From the NCBI GenBank assembly GCA_035524275.1, contig DATKPC010000063.1, positions 1-46,682 on the forward strand: 46,682 nucleotides of DNA, in the 5' to 3' direction. The position numbers were made by a program, and so were the translations under genes. Below are positions 9,777-17,734 of the stretch, in pieces; within the stretch, counting starts at the first letter, position 1, and every line of letters begins with the position of its first letter. The notes beneath the pieces were generated by a model that worked only from the letters and a program-made list of their open reading frames with translations, did no database searches and was not told where the DNA came from. The DNA is from DATKPC01 sp035524275. GTDB taxonomy: Bacteria > Pseudomonadota > Gammaproteobacteria > Burkholderiales > Burkholderiaceae_F.

Positions 9777-12700
9777 ATGAACGTCTCCGAGCCCTTCATC
9801 CGCCGGCCGGTCGCCACGACGCTGCTGACGCTCGGGCTCGCGCTCGCCGGCGCGGTGGCGTTCATGCTGCTGCCCGTCGCACCGCTGCCGCAGGTGGACT
9901 TCCCGACGATCTCGGTGTCGGCGACGCTGCCGGGCGCGAGCCCGGAAGTCGTCGCCACCAGCGTCGCGACGCCGCTGGAGCGGCACCTCGGGGTCATCGC
10001 CGACGTCACGGAGATGACCTCGTCGAGCTCGACCGGCTCGGCGCGCATCACGCTGCAGTTCGGCCTCGATCGCGACATCGACGGGGCGGCGCGCGACGTC
10101 CAGGCGGCCATCAACGCGGCGCGCGCCGACTTGCCCTCGAGCCTGCGCAGCAACCCGACGTACCGCAAGGTCAACCCGGCCGACGCGCCGATCATGGTGC
10201 TGACGCTCACCTCCGGCACGCTGACGCGCGGGCAGATCTTCGACGCGGCCGCATCGGTGCTGCAGCAGAAGTTCTCGCAACTCGAGGGCATCGGCCAGGT
10301 CACGCTCGGCGGCGGCGCGCTGCCGGCGGTGCGGGTCGAACTGAACCCGGGCGCGCTGTTCAAGTACGGAATCGGCCTGGAGGACGTCCGCGCCGCGCTC
10401 GCGTCGGCCAACGCGCACGCGCCGAAGGGATCGATCGAGGGCGACGGACTGCATTTCCAGGTCTACGACAACGACCAGGCGACGCAGGCATCGCAGTACG
10501 CGTCGCTCGTCGTCGCCTACCGCAACGGCGCCGCCGTGCGGCTGTCCGACGTCGCCGAGGTCGCCGATTCGGTCGAGAATATCCGCAACGACGGCCTGGC
10601 CGACGGCAAGCCGGCCGTGATCGTGCTGCTCTACCGGCAGCCGGGCGCGAACATCATCGAGACCGTCGACCGGGTCAAGGAAGCGCTGCCGTTCCTGCAG
10701 GCGTCGATATCCGGCGACATCGACATGGAAATCGCCGTCGACCGCTCGACGACGATCCGCTCGTCGCTGTTCGAGATCGAGCGCACCGTGCTGATCGCGA
10801 TCGTCCTCGTCGTCCTCGTCGTCTACGTCTTCCTGCGCAGCGCGACGGCGACGTTCGTGCCGGCGGTCGTCGTCCCGGTATCGCTGATCGGGACGTTCGG
10901 TGCAATGTACCTGCTCGGCTACACGCTCGACAACCTGTCGCTGATGGCGCTCACGGTGGCGACCGGCTTCGTCGTCGACGACGCGATCGTCGTGATGGAG
11001 AACATCACGCGCCACGTCGAGGAGGGGATGCCGCGGATGGAGGCGGCGCTGCTGGGCGCGCGCGAGGTCGGCTTCACCGTGCTGTCGATGAGCCTGTCGC
11101 TGGTCGCGGTCTTCACGCCGATCCTGCTGATGGGCGGCATCATCGGCCGGCTGTTCCGCGAATTCGCGATGACGCTGTCGGTCGCGATCATCGTCTCGCT
11201 GGTCGTCTCGCTGACGACGACGCCGATGATGTGCGCGCGGCTGCGCGATGCGCCGGCCGGGCGGCGGCCGGGCCGCCTCGCGCGCGCGAGCGAACGGCTG
11301 TTCGAGGCGATGCACGGCGGCTACGAGCGGACGCTGCGGATCGCGCTGGCGCATCCGGTGATCGTCATCGCGAGCCTCTTCGCCACGGTCGCGCTCGCGA
11401 TCGGCCTGTTCTCGTTCGTTCCCAAGGGCTTCTTCCCGCAGGAGGACACCGGGCAGATCGTTGGCGGGATCCAGGCCGACCAGAGCATCTCGTTCCAGCT
11501 GATGCGCACGAAGCTGCGCCAGTTCAGCGCCGTCATCCAGCGCGACGACGGCGTGAGCCACGTCGTCGGCTTCACCGGCGGCGGCGGACAGACCAATGGC
11601 GGCTTCATGTTCGCGCAGCTGAAGCCGAAGAAGGAACGGCGCGTCGGCGCCGACCAGGTGATCGCGCGCCTCGCGCGCGGCCTGGCGCAGGTGCCGGGCG
11701 CAAGCCTGTTCCTGCAGGCGGCACAGGACATCCGGATGGGAGGCCGCCAGAGCAACGCGCAGTACCAGTACACGCTGCAGGACGACAATCTCGCCGAGTT
11801 GCAGTCGTGGGCGCCGCGGATCCTGCAGGCGATGCAGAAGATCCCGGAGCTGACGCAGGTGAACTCCGACGTCCAGCAAAACGGGCTCGAGGCGGACCTG
11901 CTGATCGACCGGCAGACGGCGACGCGGCTGGGCGTCACGACGAGCCAGATCGACAACGTCCTGTACGACGCGTTCGGCCAGCGGCAGGTCTCGACGATCT
12001 ACAACGCGCTGAACCAGTACCACGTCATCATGGAGGTCGCGCCGCCGTACTGGCAGAGCCCGGAGACGCTGCGCGACGTCTACGTCAGCACGTCGGGCGG
12101 CGGCGTCGGCGGCACGCAGGCGACGAACGCCGTCGCCGGCACCGTGTCCGGCGGCGGCGCGACGACGACGGCCGCGACGATCGCGCAGGACGCGCTGCGC
12201 AACCTCGCGACGAACCAGCTCGCGGCGAGCGGCCATTCGAGCGCGTCGACCGGCGCCGCCGTCAGCGCCTACAAGGAAACGATGGTGCCGCTCGCGGCGT
12301 TCACGCATTTCGGGCCGGGCAACACGCCGCTCGCGGTGAACCACCAGGGGCTGTTCGTCGCCAGCACGATCTCGTTCAACCTCGTGCCGGGGAAGTCGCT
12401 GAGCGACGCGGTCGGCAAGGTCGAGGCCGCGATGCTCGACATCGGCGTGCCGGCTTCGATCCACGGCTCGTTCCAGGGCACGGCGCGCGCGTTCCAGTCG
12501 TCGCTGTCCAACGAGCCGTACCTGATCCTGGCGGCGCTCGCCGCGATCTACATCGTGCTGGGGGTCCTCTACGAGAGCACGATCCATCCGATCACGATCA
12601 TGTCGACGCTACCGTCGGCTTTCGCCGGCGCGATCCTCGCGCTGCTGATCTTCAACGTCGAATTCAACATCATCGCGCTGATCGGGATGTTCCTGCTGAT

Positions 12701-13082
12701 CGGAATCGTGAAGAAGAACGCGATCATGATGATCGACTTCGCGATCGACATCGAGCGTTCGGAGCGGCTGGCGCCGCGCGAAGCGATCTTCCGCGCATGC
12801 CTGCTGCGCTTCCGCCCGATCATGATGACGACGGTCGCCGCGGTGTTCGGCGCGGTGCCGCTCGCGCTCGCCGGCGGCGAAGGCGCGGAACTTCGCCGCC
12901 CGCTCGGCATCACGATCATCGGCGGCCTGATCCTGAGCCAGATCCTGACGCTCTACACGACGCCGGTGATCTACCTGTACCTCGACCGGTTCCGGCTCTG
13001 GCTGGCCGGGAAGCGGCGAGCGCGCGACGGCGCGCCGGCCGACGTCGATGCCCGAGCGGACGCGCAAGGTGCTGCCGGATGA
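9777..13082 (+). CDS. mdtC: RND multidrug transporter subunit MdtC, with an extra periplasmic insertion
   Basis: A 1101-residue HAE1-type RND permease, paralogous to the preceding MdtB. Visible signatures are FIRRPVATTLLTLGLALAGA, LPQVDFPTISVSATLPGASP, the helix-4 aspartates in GFVVDDAIVVMENITRHVEE, and GIVKKNAIMMIDFAIDIERS. It is about 75 residues longer than typical MdtC. Most of the excess is a Gly/Ala/Thr-rich stretch at about residues 770-830 in the second periplasmic loop, where MdtB next door has only a short SSTASSGAG linker. The C-terminus also carries a basic/acidic tail. The stop overlaps the next start (ATGA), so it is coupled to the NodT channel gene. Confidence 0.94.
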   Translation: MNVSEPFIRRPVATTLLTLGLALAGAVAFMLLPVAPLPQVDFPTISVSATLPGASPEVVATSVATPLERHLGVIADVTEMTSSSSTGSARITLQFGLDRDIDGAARDVQAAINAARADLPSSLRSNPTYRKVNPADAPIMVLTLTSGTLTRGQIFDAAASVLQQKFSQLEGIGQVTLGGGALPAVRVELNPGALFKYGIGLEDVRAALASANAHAPKGSIEGDGLHFQVYDNDQATQASQYASLVVAYRNGAAVRLSDVAEVADSVENIRNDGLADGKPAVIVLLYRQPGANIIETVDRVKEALPFLQASISGDIDMEIAVDRSTTIRSSLFEIERTVLIAIVLVVLVVYVFLRSATATFVPAVVVPVSLIGTFGAMYLLGYTLDNLSLMALTVATGFVVDDAIVVMENITRHVEEGMPRMEAALLGAREVGFTVLSMSLSLVAVFTPILLMGGIIGRLFREFAMTLSVAIIVSLVVSLTTTPMMCARLRDAPAGRRPGRLARASERLFEAMHGGYERTLRIALAHPVIVIASLFATVALAIGLFSFVPKGFFPQEDTGQIVGGIQADQSISFQLMRTKLRQFSAVIQRDDGVSHVVGFTGGGGQTNGGFMFAQLKPKKERRVGADQVIARLARGLAQVPGASLFLQAAQDIRMGGRQSNAQYQYTLQDDNLAELQSWAPRILQAMQKIPELTQVNSDVQQNGLEADLLIDRQTATRLGVTTSQIDNVLYDAFGQRQVSTIYNALNQYHVIMEVAPPYWQSPETLRDVYVSTSGGGVGGTQATNAVAGTVSGGGATTTAATIAQDALRNLATNQLAASGHSSASTGAAVSAYKETMVPLAAFTHFGPGNTPLAVNHQGLFVASTISFNLVPGKSLSDAVGKVEAAMLDIGVPASIHGSFQGTARAFQSSLSNEPYLILAALAAIYIVLGVLYESTIHPITIMSTLPSAFAGAILALLIFNVEFNIIALIGMFLLIGIVKKNAIMMIDFAIDIERSERLAPREAIFRACLLRFRPIMMTTVAAVFGAVPLALAGGEGAELRRPLGITIIGGLILSQILTLYTTPVIYLYLDRFRLWLAGKRRARDGAPADVDARADAQGAAG

Positions 13083-14566
13083 AGAAGATGCCGCTACGAC
13101 AACGCGATGATCCGCCGGGACACGGCGAACGGGCACGCCGACTCGCTCCGCGGCTCGGCGCCGCGCTGCTGGCGGCCCTTGCGCTTGCCGCGTGCATCAG
13201 CGTCGGCCCGGACTACCGCCGTCCGGCGACGCAAGCGCCGGCGGCGTACAAGGAGCTCGACGGCTGGAAGCCGGCCGAACCGGGACAGGCCGCGAGCGGC
13301 TCGCCGTGGTGGTCGATCTACGGCGATCCGGTCCTCGACCAGCTGGAACAGCAGGTCGATGTCTCGAACCAGAACCTGAAGGCCGCGGAAGCGGCCTACC
13401 GGCAGGCCGAAGCGCTCGTCGGCGAGGCGCGCGCCGGCTACTTCCCGTCGCTCGGCCTCGGGGCGAGCGCACAGCGGCAGCGCGCGTTCTCGGCGGCGAC
13501 CGGCAGCGTCCTGCAGAACGACTTCGGCGTGTCGGCAAGCGCGAGCTGGGCCCCCGACCTCTGGGGCAGGATCCGCCGCGGCGTCGAGGCGAGTTCGGCG
13601 AGCGCCCAGGCGAGCGCCGACGACGTGGCGGCGGCGCGCCTGTCGGCGCAGTCGTCGCTTGCCGCCGACTACTTCGCGCTGCGCGTCGCCGACGAACTGA
13701 AGGGGCTGCTGCAGCAGACCGTCGCGGCCTACCAGGACACGCTGGAGATCACGCGCAACCAGTTCGACGCCGGCGTCGTCGCGCAGACCGACGTCATCAG
13801 CGCGGAGACGCAGCTGGAGGGCACGCAGGCGCAACTGATCAACGCCGGCGTGCAGCGCGCGCAGCTGGAGCACGCGATCGCCGTCCTTGTCGGCAAGGCG
13901 CCCGCCGAATTCTCGCTGCCGCCGTCGCCGCTGCTGCGCAACGTGCCGGTGGTCCCCGCCGGACTGCCGTCGACGCTGCTGGAGCGCCGTCCCGACATTG
14001 CCGGCGCGGAGCGGCGGATGGCCGCGGCGAACGCGCAGATCGGCGTGGCCGTCGCGGCGTACTACCCCGACCTGACGCTCGCCGGATCCTACGGCTTCGC
14101 GTCGAGCACGCTGGGCTCGCTGCTGCGGGCCGCGAACACGGTCTGGTCGGTCGGCCCGCAACTGTCGGAAACGCTCTTCGACGGCGGCCTGCGCCGGTCG
14201 CAAGTCGCCGCCGCGCGCGCCGCGTACGACCAGGACGTCGCGACGTACCGGCAGACCGTGCTGGCCGCGTTCCAGCAGGTCGAGGACGAGCTGTCGACGC
14301 TGCGCATCCTGGAGCAGCAGGCCGACCTGCAGGACGTCGCCGTGCGGTCGGCACGCGAAGCGGTGCGGCTGACCTTGAACCAGTACGAAGCCGGCACGGT
14401 CGCCTACACGAGCGTCGTCACCGCGCAGGCGATCGCGCTGTCGGACGAACAGGCGGTCCTCGCGGTTCTCGGCAGTCGGCTGGCGGCAAGCGTCGCGCTC
14501 GTCGCGGCGACCGGCGGCGGATGGGATTCGGCGGCGGGCGCCAAGCCGGTCGCCTCGAGTCGCTAG
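13079..14566 (+). CDS. NodT-family outer-membrane efflux lipoprotein (second copy)
   Basis: A 495-residue outer-membrane factor completing the mdtABC operon. The N-terminus has a basic start, a hydrophobic segment and a lipobox (LALAAC, Cys near residue 39), followed by the mature NodT pattern VGPDYRRPATQAPAAYKEL. Both efflux repeats are present (WWSIYGDPVLDQLEQQVD, YFALRVADELKGLLQQTV, LERRPDIAGAERRMAAAN, LSETLFDGGLRRSQVAAARA). It is only distantly similar to the NodT at 500-2068, so each pump has its own channel. It starts at ATG 13079 within the mdtC stop. Confidence 0.93.
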   Translation: MKKMPLRQRDDPPGHGERARRLAPRLGAALLAALALAACISVGPDYRRPATQAPAAYKELDGWKPAEPGQAASGSPWWSIYGDPVLDQLEQQVDVSNQNLKAAEAAYRQAEALVGEARAGYFPSLGLGASAQRQRAFSAATGSVLQNDFGVSASASWAPDLWGRIRRGVEASSASAQASADDVAAARLSAQSSLAADYFALRVADELKGLLQQTVAAYQDTLEITRNQFDAGVVAQTDVISAETQLEGTQAQLINAGVQRAQLEHAIAVLVGKAPAEFSLPPSPLLRNVPVVPAGLPSTLLERRPDIAGAERRMAAANAQIGVAVAAYYPDLTLAGSYGFASSTLGSLLRAANTVWSVGPQLSETLFDGGLRRSQVAAARAAYDQDVATYRQTVLAAFQQVEDELSTLRILEQQADLQDVAVRSAREAVRLTLNQYEAGTVAYTSVVTAQAIALSDEQAVLAVLGSRLAASVALVAATGGGWDSAAGAKPVASSR

Positions 14567-14617
14567 CGCACGCCCAGGCCTGCAACCCGGGCGCACGACC
14601 GAGCTCCTGTTCCCGCC

Positions 14618-16069
14618 ATGGACGACCAACCGCCGGACCACGACGTCCGCGACACCGCGCCGCCCGAGCGCGTCTCGACGCGGCAGTTCCTGGAACTGTT
14701 TTCCGCGGTGATGGTGCCGATGTTCCTCGCGGTCGCGGACCAGACGCTGCTCGCGACCGCGACGCCGAGGATCGCCGCGGAACTGGGCGGCCTGCGCGAC
14801 ACGACGTGGGTCGCGCTCGGCTACCTGATGGCGGCCACCGTGATGGTGCCGCTCTACGGACGCCTCGGCGACCGATTCGGGCGGCGCGACGTGCTGCAGG
14901 GCTCGCTCGCGATCTTCGCCGCCGGATCCGCGGGCTGCGGGCTCGCGACGAGCCTCGGCGGCCTGGTCGCGGCGCGGATCGTGCAGGGCCTGGGCGGCGG
15001 CGGGCTGATGGTCATGGCGCAGGCGCTGGTCGGCGAACTCGTGCCGCCGCGCGAGCGGGCGCGGTTCCAGGGTTATTTCGCGATGAACTTCACGATCGCA
15101 AGCGTCAGTGGACCCCTGATCGGCGGCATCGTCGTGCAGCACGGCGACTGGCGCTGGCTGTTCCTTGCGAACGTCCCGCTCGTCGCGCTCGCCGCATCGC
15201 GGGTCGCGAGCCTGCCGCGAGGCCAGCGCGGGGCCGCCGGCGGGCTCGAGGACCTGACCGGCATCGCCCTCTTCACGGTGGCCTCCGCGCTGCTGCTGGT
15301 TTGGCTGACGTTCGGCGGCCATCGCTTCGCATGGAACTCCGCGACCGGCGTCGCTCTCGGCGCCGCCACCCTGGCGCTGGGCGGCGCGCTGGCCCGGCGC
15401 GAAAGCCGGCTGCCGTCGCCCTACCTGCCGATCGAACTGCTGCGCGATCGGCCGATCGCGCTGATGTCCTCGACGGTCGCGCTGTTCGCCGGCTGCCTGT
15501 TCGCGGTGGTCTTTTATCTTCCGATCTACCTGCAACTCGGCCACGGGACGCGGGCGGTCACCTCCGGCGCGCTGCTGCTGCCGCTGACGTTCGGGATGGT
15601 CATCGGATCGACGACGACCGGCCGCGTCATTTCGAAAACCGGCCAGGCGATGGCCGCGGCGCCGATCGGGCTGGCGATTGCAGCGGCCGCGCTGCTCGCG
15701 CTGGCCGCCGTGCCGGCGGAGCCGCGCGCGATCGGCGGCTTGTGCTTCGCGACCGGGCTGGGGTTCGGCACGGTGATGCCGACGAGCCAGGTACTGATCC
15801 AGACGCTTGCCGGCCGCAGCCGCCTGGGCGCGGCCTCGTCGGTGATCGCGCTGTCGCGATCCTTCGGTGGAGCCGTCGGGACCGCGGTCTTCGGCGCGAT
15901 CGCCTACGGATGGATGGGCGATGGACCGCGGGCCGACGGCATGGCGGCCGCCGGCGGCGAGGCGGCGCCGCACGTCGCGCTGGCGTTTCGGATCATGTTC
16001 GCGACGGTCGCCGCGGTCGCCGCCGGGGCCGCGATCGTCGCCGCGCGGATCCCGCGATTACGCCTCTGA
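14618..16069 (+). CDS. DHA2-family MFS drug exporter (second MFS pump)
   Basis: A 483-residue, roughly 14-helix MFS transporter. The N-terminal helix reads LFSAVMVPMFLAVADQTLLATATPRIA. It is followed by the MFS motif A (GRLGDRFGRRDVL), the antiporter motif C region (ASVSGPLIGGIVVQHGDWRWLFLANVPL) and further helices to residue about 480. It lies 51 bases after the NodT gene on the same strand and could be co-transcribed with the RND operon. Unlike the EmrB gene it has no dedicated adaptor, so it probably works alone in the inner membrane. Substrate unknown. Confidence 0.9.
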   Translation: MDDQPPDHDVRDTAPPERVSTRQFLELFSAVMVPMFLAVADQTLLATATPRIAAELGGLRDTTWVALGYLMAATVMVPLYGRLGDRFGRRDVLQGSLAIFAAGSAGCGLATSLGGLVAARIVQGLGGGGLMVMAQALVGELVPPRERARFQGYFAMNFTIASVSGPLIGGIVVQHGDWRWLFLANVPLVALAASRVASLPRGQRGAAGGLEDLTGIALFTVASALLLVWLTFGGHRFAWNSATGVALGAATLALGGALARRESRLPSPYLPIELLRDRPIALMSSTVALFAGCLFAVVFYLPIYLQLGHGTRAVTSGALLLPLTFGMVIGSTTTGRVISKTGQAMAAAPIGLAIAAAALLALAAVPAEPRAIGGLCFATGLGFGTVMPTSQVLIQTLAGRSRLGAASSVIALSRSFGGAVGTAVFGAIAYGWMGDGPRADGMAAAGGEAAPHVALAFRIMFATVAAVAAGAAIVAARIPRLRL

Positions 16070-16236
16070 GCGACGCGCGCCGGAGGTCGGCGCGGGCCAT
16101 GCGCACGCGCCGTGCGAGCGCCCGCCCTCCGATACCGCCCCTTCCATCGCCCCTATCGGGTCGAACAGTTGGCGTATTGTGGCCGTGAGGCGACCGTGCG
16201 ATGGTTTCGACGGGATTGCCTGGACCCGGGGGATAC

Positions 16237-17049
16237 GTGCGCCTTCATCGAGGGTTGGAATGGTCGCTCGCCGCATGCCTGGCCGCCGCGGCGGGCCTTG
16301 CCGCTGCGCAGGACGCCTACTCGAACCGCTACGCGAACGTGCGCGCCGGCCCGGACCGCGGCTATCCGCTGGTGGCGCAACTCGCCCCAGGGACGCCACT
16401 GCAGATCATGGGGTGCATCGACGACTGGAGCTGGTGCGACGTCGCCTTCGACGACAGCCGCGGCTGGGTCTACGCGCCGTTCCTGTCCTACGTCGACGAC
16501 GGCGGCGAGGTGCCGTTCTACGCCTACGCGCCGACGTTCGGGATCCCGGTCGTCGTCTTCTCGCTCGGCTCGTACTGGGGCGACTGGTATCGCGGCCAGC
16601 CGTGGTACGGCGACCGCGACCGCTGGGAAAACCGCCCGCCGCCGCCGCACTCACGTCCGCCGGGGCCGCCCCCGGGGACGTCGCGGCCTCCGTCGCCGCG
16701 GCCGCTGACGTTCACGCCGCACGCGCCGCTTCCGCGCGTCATCGTCCCGCGGCCGGCCGCGACGCCGGGGGCGGCGAGCCCGCAGCGTGGTGCGCCGCAG
16801 TTCGAATCGCGGGCGCCGGCTCGCGAACCCGTCCCGCACCGCGAGGTCCGGCCGACGGCTCCGGCGGCTCCCGCGCCATCGGTTCCGCAGCCGCAGGTCG
16901 CACCGCCGGCCGTGCGGCCCCAGGGTCCGGGACCCGGGCAAGCCTTCGTGCCACGCGGCGCGGCGCCGCCCCCGGGCAACGCGCCGGCGCGGGGGCCGCA
17001 ACGCGAACAGGGTGAACGCCGCGGCGCCGAGGAGGGCGAGCGCCGCTGA
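16237..17049 (+). CDS. Secreted SH3-domain protein with Pro-rich tail
   Basis: A 270-residue predicted periplasmic or surface protein. From a GTG at 16237, preceded by GGGGGA at the right spacing, it has a clean signal peptide (VRLHRGLEWSLAACLAAAAG then LAAAQ). A bacterial SH3 domain follows at about residues 31-85 (ANVRAGPDRGYPLVAQLAPG, then WSWCDVAFDDSRGWVYAPFL). It then has an aromatic Trp/Tyr/Gly segment (about 105-130) and a 140-residue Pro/Arg/Ala-rich low-complexity tail. An upstream ATG at 16201 would add 12 residues before the signal and is less likely. SH3b domains bind cell-wall peptides or serve as scaffolds; the role here is unknown. Confidence 0.75.
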   Translation: MRLHRGLEWSLAACLAAAAGLAAAQDAYSNRYANVRAGPDRGYPLVAQLAPGTPLQIMGCIDDWSWCDVAFDDSRGWVYAPFLSYVDDGGEVPFYAYAPTFGIPVVVFSLGSYWGDWYRGQPWYGDRDRWENRPPPPHSRPPGPPPGTSRPPSPRPLTFTPHAPLPRVIVPRPAATPGAASPQRGAPQFESRAPAREPVPHREVRPTAPAAPAPSVPQPQVAPPAVRPQGPGPGQAFVPRGAAPPPGNAPARGPQREQGERRGAEEGERR

Positions 17050-17165
17050 GCCGGTCCGCGGCGACCGAGACCGCGACGGCGCCCGTGGCCGTTCGCCGGC
17101 ATGGTCGAGGAACTTCCTCGCGCCGACAATCATCGAACGACTTCGTCACCCCGAGGAGGAGTTCA

Positions 17166-17588
17166 ATGACCCGACGTTTGCTGCTGCTGTTGGCCTTGGC
17201 CTGCATGATCCCGCCGGCGCTCGCCCTCGTCCGCGGCTCGACGGAACTGGGCGGCAAGTTCCTGAGCGGCGGCATCACGCCCGACGAGATCGCGACGATC
17301 AACGACGAGAAAGGCGGCTATCCGCTCGCGATCCTCACCGCGTCGAAGGGGTCGGGCGCTTTCCTGGCGGATGTGCATGTCCGGATTACCGACCAGAACG
17401 CCGCACCCGTGCTGGACACCGTGATGGACGGCCCGTGGCTCCTCGTCGAACTGCCTGCCGGCCAGTATCGGATCGAGGCGACGCTGGGCACGGCCGTGCA
17501 GAAGTCGAGCGTGGCGCTGAAGGTCGGCGAACATCGACAGGCGGCGTTCTATTTCGACACCCACGACGAGGTCGAACCGGCGAAGTGA
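17166..17588 (+). CDS. Small secreted protein, carboxypeptidase-regulatory-like fold
   Basis: A 140-residue exported protein. The start at ATG 17166 is supported by a strong GAGGAGGAG ribosome site at about 17153-17161, and by a signal peptide right at this start (MTRRLLLLLALACMIPPALA). The mature part is beta-rich, with VHVRITDQNAAPVLDTVMDG and LLVELPAGQYRIEATLGT. That is the pattern of a carboxypeptidase regulatory-like (transthyretin-like) beta-sandwich, in which a ligand or partner is held by a small Ig-like module. Proteins of this kind are common as unknown periplasmic proteins in Burkholderiales. Function not assignable. Confidence 0.75.
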   Translation: MTRRLLLLLALACMIPPALALVRGSTELGGKFLSGGITPDEIATINDEKGGYPLAILTASKGSGAFLADVHVRITDQNAAPVLDTVMDGPWLLVELPAGQYRIEATLGTAVQKSSVALKVGEHRQAAFYFDTHDEVEPAK

Positions 17589-17612
17589 ATCCGGGCCGCG
17601 GTGGTGCGGCCG

Positions 17613-17704
17613 CCCTCTCCCCCAACCCCTCTCCCGCTTCGCGGGCGAGGGGAGTTTCGTCGTCGGGAATTCAAGCACTGCCCCAACAGAGGGGCGGGGG
17701 AGGG
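17613..17704. repeat. Palindromic intergenic repeat, copy A
   Basis: A GC-rich imperfect palindrome in the gap between convergent genes. Its core is a hairpin CCCCTC-T-CCCGC (17626-17637), loop TTC, GCGGG-C-GAGGGG (17641-17652). A C-rich run (17613-17625) leads in, and a G-rich run at about 17687-17704 (GAGGGGCGGGGGAGGGC) is its distal inverted partner. The same core recurs at 40894-40932. It looks like a dispersed extragenic palindrome (REP-like) and could also act as a bidirectional transcription stop. Confidence 0.7.
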
Positions 17705-17734
17705 CCGTCGCAAGACGACCTGCGCCACCCGCGC

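Noticed and set aside
6314..10411. A 1365-codon open frame on the minus strand across mdtA-mdtC
   Set aside because: It is antisense to three clearly conserved pump genes and has Arg/Asp/His-rich low-complexity translation typical of GC-rich shadow frames.
9585..12587. A 1000-codon minus-strand frame opposite mdtC
   Set aside because: Same reason: repetitive Arg/Asp/Gln text and full overlap with mdtC.
13094..15973. A 959-codon minus-strand frame
   Set aside because: Lies opposite the NodT and MFS genes and has no domain signature.
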